Below are positions 59,213 through 64,000 of a stretch of DNA of 64,000 nucleotides, piece by piece (the first letter of the stretch is position 1; every line of letters begins with the position of its first letter). The DNA comes from JBKEDS01 sp047975545 (lineage in GTDB: Bacteria > Bacteroidota > Bacteroidia > Flavobacteriales > Flavobacteriaceae). The DNA lies in the NCBI GenBank assembly GCA_047975545.1, contig JBKEDS010000023.1:16830-80829 (forward strand), given 5' to 3'. The notes beneath the pieces were generated by a model. The model saw only the letters and a program-made list of their open reading frames with translations. It did no database searches and was not told where the DNA came from. The position numbers and the translations under genes are program-made.

Positions 59213-61174
59213 ATGAAAAAGTGGCTACTTCTGCCCATATTGTTTTTTTGTGGCGCAATTGGTTATGCGCAACACACCCAAGTTAACGATACCGTTAACA
59301 GGACCGCTGCCATTAAGGAAGAAACAAGCGGCAACCTTATTTACCTTACCCCCGAAACCCCTGCACTAAACCAAATTGCGGGAGCGCCCAAACCTTTTTA
59401 TACTTATTTTTGGGAATTTGGCGATGGTCAATATAGCAAGGAAGCAAACCCGAAGCACGTTTACAAAAACAAGGGCGAATACGAAGTGCGCCTATGGGCA
59501 ACCAATAATTACGATTACGGAAAGCCCCCAACAAGCCGCCCGAAAAAAATAACCATAAACGAAACGACTACGCCTTATAACGATGTGGCCTCCATGACCG
59601 AGGATTTTACGCTGCAGCGCAACCGCGAACCTGTTCCCGATGAGGAAATGGTAGCCGTTATGAGCTATAAAAACGCCAAAAACTATGTTGCCAATGGCAA
59701 GCTATACTTGTTTTATAACGAGTTGCAATACAAAGCCAACAATTTTGAACTGTTAGAAATCAGGACCCACCACAACGAAAAAAGCAATACAGCAAACGCT
59801 TTTACCTACACCAATACCATTGACGACGACGGTGCTTACCTCGCCTCGTCCGATAACGGTATTGTTATGGCAAGAACCGTTTTACAGGATTCCACCGAAA
59901 AAACCAATTTACCTTTGTCCTTAGAAGAAGCCAAAGCCTACTATAAGGATTGGAGCCTATTGGAGTTCGACAACATGCAGCCGCAAGAGGAACGCAATAT
60001 TTTTTTCTCGTTAAAAACTACCCCCGAAATGCTCAAGGACACCAGCGCCATTATATCGGTTCGGGGTATTTATGTACCCGATGCCAATTACGACAACCAC
60101 AAGGTAAAGGATATGGAAATGGAAATTGTAACCTCGCACGACCCCAACAAAATGTCGTCCAACGGTAGTTTTATGAATTATCGCCTCGTGCGCTTTAAAA
60201 CCCTAAAATACAAAATCAAGTTCCAAAACAATGGCGAAGGCCCTGCCCGCACAATACGGTTGGAAACCGATATTCCGGAAATGCTGGACAAATCGACCAT
60301 AAAAATTATGGATATGTACCCCAAATGCAACATTTGTCCCAAACAAGAAGTGGCTTATAGCTGCTTGGATACCAGCTTTACCGATACCCAGGCTGTTTTC
60401 ACCTTTAAAAATATTTACCTCCCCGGGAGCGAACAAAAAAACGTAAAGGAATACGATTCCACCAAAGGTTTTGTACGATACAGTATTAAGTTTGCCAAGG
60501 ATTTCCACAAGAAAAAAACCAAAAGCCGAACCGCTATTATTTTCGATAAAAACGAACCCATTATTACCAATTATGCCACGACCCGATTTTTACCGGGGCT
60601 TTCGGTTGGTGCCAAAGTTGGGGTTAATTCATACAGCAATTTAAAGGATTCCGAAAGTTATTTTCTTGGGCTTACCCTTTCGCCCTACAAATCGTACCGT
60701 TGGTATTGGCAGGTAGAATGGCTTAACCAAGTACACGATTACACCTCGAACACTCGGGTTGAAGAAACATATCTTGGTGAAGATGGCACTCAGGCCGCCC
60801 GGATTTTACAGCGCACCACGACCCATTCAACTTACGAGAATTTTGATTGGGACGTACCCGTACTCGTGCGCTATAATGTGAATAATTATATTGGGTTGGG
60901 CGCCGGGCTGCACAATACCATATCGGTTAGCGAAAAGCATAACACCAGTACTTTAATAGAGCAATTTGAAGGCCAAGGCGAAAAAATAGAACCTTTTTAT
61001 TCCGAGGAAACTTCTGCCAGCGAATCCAATTCCTTTACCAATTTAAGAACCGGGTTGCTGTTTGAAATAACCGGGGGCTTTGCCAGAATAGGCCCGAGCC
61101 TTGGCGCACGGTACATTATGGATTTCGATAAAGATTTCAACTATTGGCAGTTTTACGCCATTTGGAAGTTTTAA
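59213..61174 (+). CDS. PKD-domain protein with C-terminal beta-barrel-like region (653 aa)
   Basis: A signal peptide ends near GYAQ. A PKD domain at about 55-105 is marked by YFWEFGDGQYSKEANPKHVY and KGEYEVRLWA. The middle contains a DUF11-like segment (KYKIKFQNNGEGPARTIRLETDIP, seen as FQNNGEGPARTIRL). The last 200 residues have alternating strands (SVGAKVGVNSYSN, LGLTLSPYKSYRWYWQVEWL, GLGAGLHNTISVS) and a terminal aromatic YAIWKF, as in outer membrane barrels. It is likely an outer-membrane protein displaying the PKD part. It follows leader RNA B and precedes the CHAT gene by 39 nt. Confidence 0.72.
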   Translation: MKKWLLLPILFFCGAIGYAQHTQVNDTVNRTAAIKEETSGNLIYLTPETPALNQIAGAPKPFYTYFWEFGDGQYSKEANPKHVYKNKGEYEVRLWATNNYDYGKPPTSRPKKITINETTTPYNDVASMTEDFTLQRNREPVPDEEMVAVMSYKNAKNYVANGKLYLFYNELQYKANNFELLEIRTHHNEKSNTANAFTYTNTIDDDGAYLASSDNGIVMARTVLQDSTEKTNLPLSLEEAKAYYKDWSLLEFDNMQPQEERNIFFSLKTTPEMLKDTSAIISVRGIYVPDANYDNHKVKDMEMEIVTSHDPNKMSSNGSFMNYRLVRFKTLKYKIKFQNNGEGPARTIRLETDIPEMLDKSTIKIMDMYPKCNICPKQEVAYSCLDTSFTDTQAVFTFKNIYLPGSEQKNVKEYDSTKGFVRYSIKFAKDFHKKKTKSRTAIIFDKNEPIITNYATTRFLPGLSVGAKVGVNSYSNLKDSESYFLGLTLSPYKSYRWYWQVEWLNQVHDYTSNTRVEETYLGEDGTQAARILQRTTTHSTYENFDWDVPVLVRYNVNNYIGLGAGLHNTISVSEKHNTSTLIEQFEGQGEKIEPFYSEETSASESNSFTNLRTGLLFEITGGFARIGPSLGARYIMDFDKDFNYWQFYAIWKF

Positions 61175-61213
61175 GCCCATAATGGGCATTTGAGTAACTA
61201 ATCCCAAAAAATA

Positions 61214-63802
61214 TTGAGAAAACTTTGCATTGTTATATTACTGTTTTGTTCCATGGGCTTTTCGCAAAACTTGGAGGAAAGCATATATGTCGCGGCCGAA
61301 ACATTTATTGAAAACAAAAGCGAATCGGCCTTAGAAGCATTAAGCAAAGCCGAATCCTATTTTAAAACCGAAGCAAAAACAAAGGACGAGCAATTGGCGC
61401 TCGTTTTTTTGCAATGCCATAAAGCCTATTATTTAAACGAAAACGGCTATGTAAAAGAAGCGCTTTTAACTTATGAAGACGCCTTGCAGCGTTTTGCCAA
61501 TAACAATTTGGCTACTTTATCCGATTTCGACATTACCGAAAACTGCCTAAAACCGTTAAGCGCCCTATATACCCAAACGGGCGATTATACCAATGCCATA
61601 AACACCATTAACCAGTATTTGTTTTTTGCCAAAAACAACCGTAATATCCCGCACCAAATAAGCGGTGCCATTAATTTGGCCATACTTTACCAAACCCTTG
61701 GCAATACCCAAATGACCTTGCAAACGGTTAATGAAGCCTTAAACATTAAACCTTTAAATACGCTTCAAAAAAATAAATTGTTGAATATTAAAATTGGTGC
61801 TTTAATTGCTGTTTCTAAGTATAATGAAGCCTTGGATTGTAACAAGCTTCTAATAAATTCAACTTTCAACCAAAATAAAAACGCTTATTTAGTAGCACTT
61901 GGGCAAAAACAATATGCTTTGGCACTTCAATATTTTAACAAGGCAAAAACGAGGGTAAGCGATAACGGCCTATCAAAACGGGAAATTGCAAAATTTTATG
62001 TAGAAGAAGCGCAGCTTCACCTTTTGTTGAGCAATAAAAATGAAGCTGTTTTAGCGTTGCAAGCGGCGCTTTCGGTTTTAATTCCTAATTTCAATAATAA
62101 CGAATTACCCAATAAAAACACACTTTATGCCGAAAACACTTTTATCGATATTTTCGATTTGTACGCAGCGTTACAAACCAATATGGAGTTGGCCCTGCAA
62201 AGTTTCGATTTAAGTTTTTATGTGTCCCACTTGTTACAGTCCAATTGGACCTCGCAGGAAAACAAAATACAGCAACAGGCTGCCGATAGAATTAGGGGCG
62301 AAGCCTGTATTGACCTTCTTTTTAACGATTTCGCTTCATCAAAAAACAAAAAAAACGTAGAGCGGGCGTTTCAATATGCCGAAAACAATAAGGTTTTGGT
62401 GTTAAAAAATAGTCTTGAAAAACAACGGCGTTTAAACCAGAACCCTAATGATAGCCTATTAATTTCAGAAAACAATTTGCTAAAAGAGCAAGAACGTCTT
62501 ACAGGATTATTAGTAAACGAACAATTGGAAACATCCAACCCAGTAAGAATAAACGTATATAGTAAATTATTGAATGATGTTTCGATAAAGTTAAAAGAAT
62601 TGCAAGCCCTTATAGAACAAAAATATCCTCCATCGGTTTATTCGTATTCCATTAAAACGCTCCAAAAAAAAATTAAGCAGGACAATGCCGTTTTGGTCGA
62701 GTATTTTTTTGGAAAGCGTTCGTTGTACCAATTTACAATTTCCGATAACGATTTTAGCATAGAACAAATACCCGTTACCGAAAGTTTAAATGAAGGCATT
62801 AAAAATTTTATCCATTTATTCGATAGCCCTTCTGCCATAAACAACAACGTAAGTGCTTACACAACATTGGCTTACCAGCTTTATAAAACCTTAAATTTAA
62901 AACAGGTTTTTAAAACCAAGAATACGGTTGTAATTCCGGACGGATTATTGAATTTTGTTCCTTTTGAAGCGCTTTTGTCCGATGCAACAAGTACTGTTGC
63001 GTTTTCAAAAATGCCCTTTGTTGTTAAAACGCAGCGTATTGTCTATAATACAAGCGCACAATTTTATGCCACTAACAGTACCCAAACCTACAGCGATAAG
63101 TTACTCGGTTTTTTTCCTGTTTTTGAAAATACCGAGCACCCCTTAAATTTTTCGATAAACGAAGCCGAAGCCATAAAACATAGCGTAAATGCCGAACTAC
63201 GCCTTAGGGAGCAAGCCACTAAACCGTATTTTGAGGAGCATGCAGGGCAGTATGGTATTTTGCATTTATCGACACATGCTACCGGTGGTAATTTTACAAC
63301 CCCCGCACGAATAGAGTTTTACGATTCGCCACTGTTTTTAAACGACTTGTACCATTTAAATATAAAAAGCAAACTGGTTGTGCTAAGCGCCTGTGAAACC
63401 GGAATAGGGAAACTGTACAAGGGCGAAGGAGCCATGAGCCTTGCCCGAGGGTTTCAATATGCGGGCGCCAAAAACGTTTTATTCTCGTTATGGCAAATTA
63501 ACGATCGGTCTACCGCTCAGGTTATGGAACAGTTTTACGGTACCTACTCCAAATCGAGCTCGGCTTTTGTTGCCAACCGGACATCGAAGTTAAATTATTT
63601 AGAAAACCCATCCATAAGCAATGCCAAAAAATCGCCATATTATTGGAGTGCTTTTGTGTTTTATGGTGCGGTTGAACCCGTAAAAGGCCCGAATAAGCTA
63701 ATTTATGCTTTTATTGGCGTGTTTTTAATCGGATTTATGTTATTTTTAGTAAAAAGGTATTTTTATGTTAAAAGAAACAACACTGCACCAATTTCTGCTT
63801 GA
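61214..63802 (+). CDS. TPR-CHAT caspase-like protein with C-terminal membrane anchor (862 aa)
   Basis: A signal peptide (MRKLCIVILLFCSMGFSQ) requires the TTG start at 61214; no ATG precedes the hydrophobic part. TPR-like helical repeats span about 20-400 (LLTYEDALQRF, YTNAINTINQYLFFAKN, YALALQYFNKAKTRV). A CHAT protease domain lies at about 560-800, with catalytic His688 (HLSTHATGG) and Cys727 (VVLSACETGIG), then GARGF-like ARGFQYAGAKNVLFSLW. A helix near the end (IYAFIGVFLIGFMLFLV) and a basic tail anchor it, probably in the inner membrane. It may be a sensor protease in the envelope. It overlaps the retropepsin gene by 38 nt. Confidence 0.87.
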   Translation: MRKLCIVILLFCSMGFSQNLEESIYVAAETFIENKSESALEALSKAESYFKTEAKTKDEQLALVFLQCHKAYYLNENGYVKEALLTYEDALQRFANNNLATLSDFDITENCLKPLSALYTQTGDYTNAINTINQYLFFAKNNRNIPHQISGAINLAILYQTLGNTQMTLQTVNEALNIKPLNTLQKNKLLNIKIGALIAVSKYNEALDCNKLLINSTFNQNKNAYLVALGQKQYALALQYFNKAKTRVSDNGLSKREIAKFYVEEAQLHLLLSNKNEAVLALQAALSVLIPNFNNNELPNKNTLYAENTFIDIFDLYAALQTNMELALQSFDLSFYVSHLLQSNWTSQENKIQQQAADRIRGEACIDLLFNDFASSKNKKNVERAFQYAENNKVLVLKNSLEKQRRLNQNPNDSLLISENNLLKEQERLTGLLVNEQLETSNPVRINVYSKLLNDVSIKLKELQALIEQKYPPSVYSYSIKTLQKKIKQDNAVLVEYFFGKRSLYQFTISDNDFSIEQIPVTESLNEGIKNFIHLFDSPSAINNNVSAYTTLAYQLYKTLNLKQVFKTKNTVVIPDGLLNFVPFEALLSDATSTVAFSKMPFVVKTQRIVYNTSAQFYATNSTQTYSDKLLGFFPVFENTEHPLNFSINEAEAIKHSVNAELRLREQATKPYFEEHAGQYGILHLSTHATGGNFTTPARIEFYDSPLFLNDLYHLNIKSKLVVLSACETGIGKLYKGEGAMSLARGFQYAGAKNVLFSLWQINDRSTAQVMEQFYGTYSKSSSAFVANRTSKLNYLENPSISNAKKSPYYWSAFVFYGAVEPVKGPNKLIYAFIGVFLIGFMLFLVKRYFYVKRNNTAPISA

Positions 63803-64000
63803 CAAAGGTTATGCAAAGGTAAAGTTGCACCTTACCAAGACTAACCATTTTGAAATAAAAGCTACAATTAACGGGCATAAAGGATTGTTTATTTTGGACA
63901 CGGGAGCTTCAAATTCCTGTGTGGGCTTTGATTCGGCAAACCGCTTTAACTTAAAAGTTAAACATTCCGATACAATGGCCGCAGGAGCGGGAGCTGTAAA
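63765..64000 (+). CDS. Retropepsin-like aspartic protease, 3' end cut by the window
   Basis: Only the first 78 residues are present. After a short basic start comes a beta-strand (FEIKATINGHKG) and FILDTGASNSCVGF, the retropepsin catalytic signature with Asp45. It resembles clan AA aspartic proteases of bacteria, which often act as dimers. The start codon is inside the last 38 nt of the CHAT gene, so it is translationally coupled to it. The remainder, including any signal or membrane segment, is outside the window. Confidence 0.8.
   Translation, partial: MLKETTLHQFLLDKGYAKVKLHLTKTNHFEIKATINGHKGLFILDTGASNSCVGFDSANRFNLKVKHSDTMAAGAGAV

Noticed and set aside
1..64000. Prophage, conjugative element or replication origin
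   Set aside because: No integrase, phage structural gene, relaxase, dnaA-box cluster or rRNA is seen; only one transposase remnant is present.

Overview
The window looks like a chromosomal segment of a member of the Flavobacteriaceae (phylum Bacteroidota). The support is direct. There are two SusC/SusD outer-membrane import pairs, two secreted proteins ending in type IX secretion (T9SS) sorting tails, many lipoproteins with short acidic post-cysteine regions, several Bacteroidota-type promoter matches (TTG ... TAnnTTTG) and mostly no Shine-Dalgarno sequences. No phage, plasmid or CRISPR features are visible. Both ends cut genes: lipB at the left and a retropepsin-like protease at the right.

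Layout. (1) 1-2.4 kb: end of lipB and two convergent paralogous T9SS-secreted proteins. (2) 2.7-12.1 kb: import locus 1, SusC - SusD - HExxH metallo-lipoprotein - DUF4302 lipoprotein, followed by a lipoprotein with a TSP3-like tail and a fibronectin-III lipoprotein. (3) 12.2-15.7 kb, minus strand: a nucleoid-associated protein and a large propeller lipoprotein. (4) 16.0-23.2 kb: import locus 2, the same four families in the same order, closed by a terminator. The HExxH lipoproteins and the lack of any glycoside hydrolase suggest peptide or protein-derived substrates rather than a polysaccharide utilisation locus (inference). (5) 23.5-31.4 kb: AraC regulator, TonB-dependent receptor, acyltransferase, zinc-ribbon membrane protein and a secreted beta-propeller.

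(6) 31.7-48.5 kb: a surface-glycan cluster. It begins at a good Bacteroidota promoter with rmlB-rmlA-rmlC-rmlD (dTDP-rhamnose) and ends with a UDP-glucose dehydrogenase. Between them lies a strongly AT-rich, tightly packed cassette: an aldolase fused to a DUF115/GT42-like domain, a CMP-sugar cytidylyltransferase, a HAD phosphatase, a lipoprotein, a flippase, glycosyltransferases and three polymerase/ligase-like membrane proteins. I infer that the cassette makes, activates and transfers a CMP-linked 2-keto sugar acid formed by a pyruvate-type aldolase instead of a NeuB/KdsA-type PEP synthase. This is the best candidate for an undescribed system here. A 51-codon IS3 OrfA fragment marks the right edge of the cassette.

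(7) 48.7-54.0 kb, minus strand: PorT-like barrel, an ExbB-x-ExbD-ExbD energising operon, tRNA-Ser(GGA), asparaginase and TatD. (8) 54.0-58.5 kb: an ECF sigma factor with a membrane anti-sigma-like partner, divergent from two lipoprotein genes that share a near-identical ECF-type promoter (GGTAAC-N14-GTTTATATAAG). This is a self-contained small regulon. (9) 58.6-64.0 kb: a MITE-like repeat, a leader RNA candidate, a PKD-domain/beta-barrel protein, a TPR-CHAT caspase-like protein and a retropepsin-like protease.

A roughly 145-nt leader is shared by two unrelated genes (before the Fn3 lipoprotein at 11081 and before the PKD protein at 59213). Its first 60 nt or so are nearly identical and the similarity runs to the start codon. 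It is a good candidate for a structured cis-acting RNA or a leader-peptide element.
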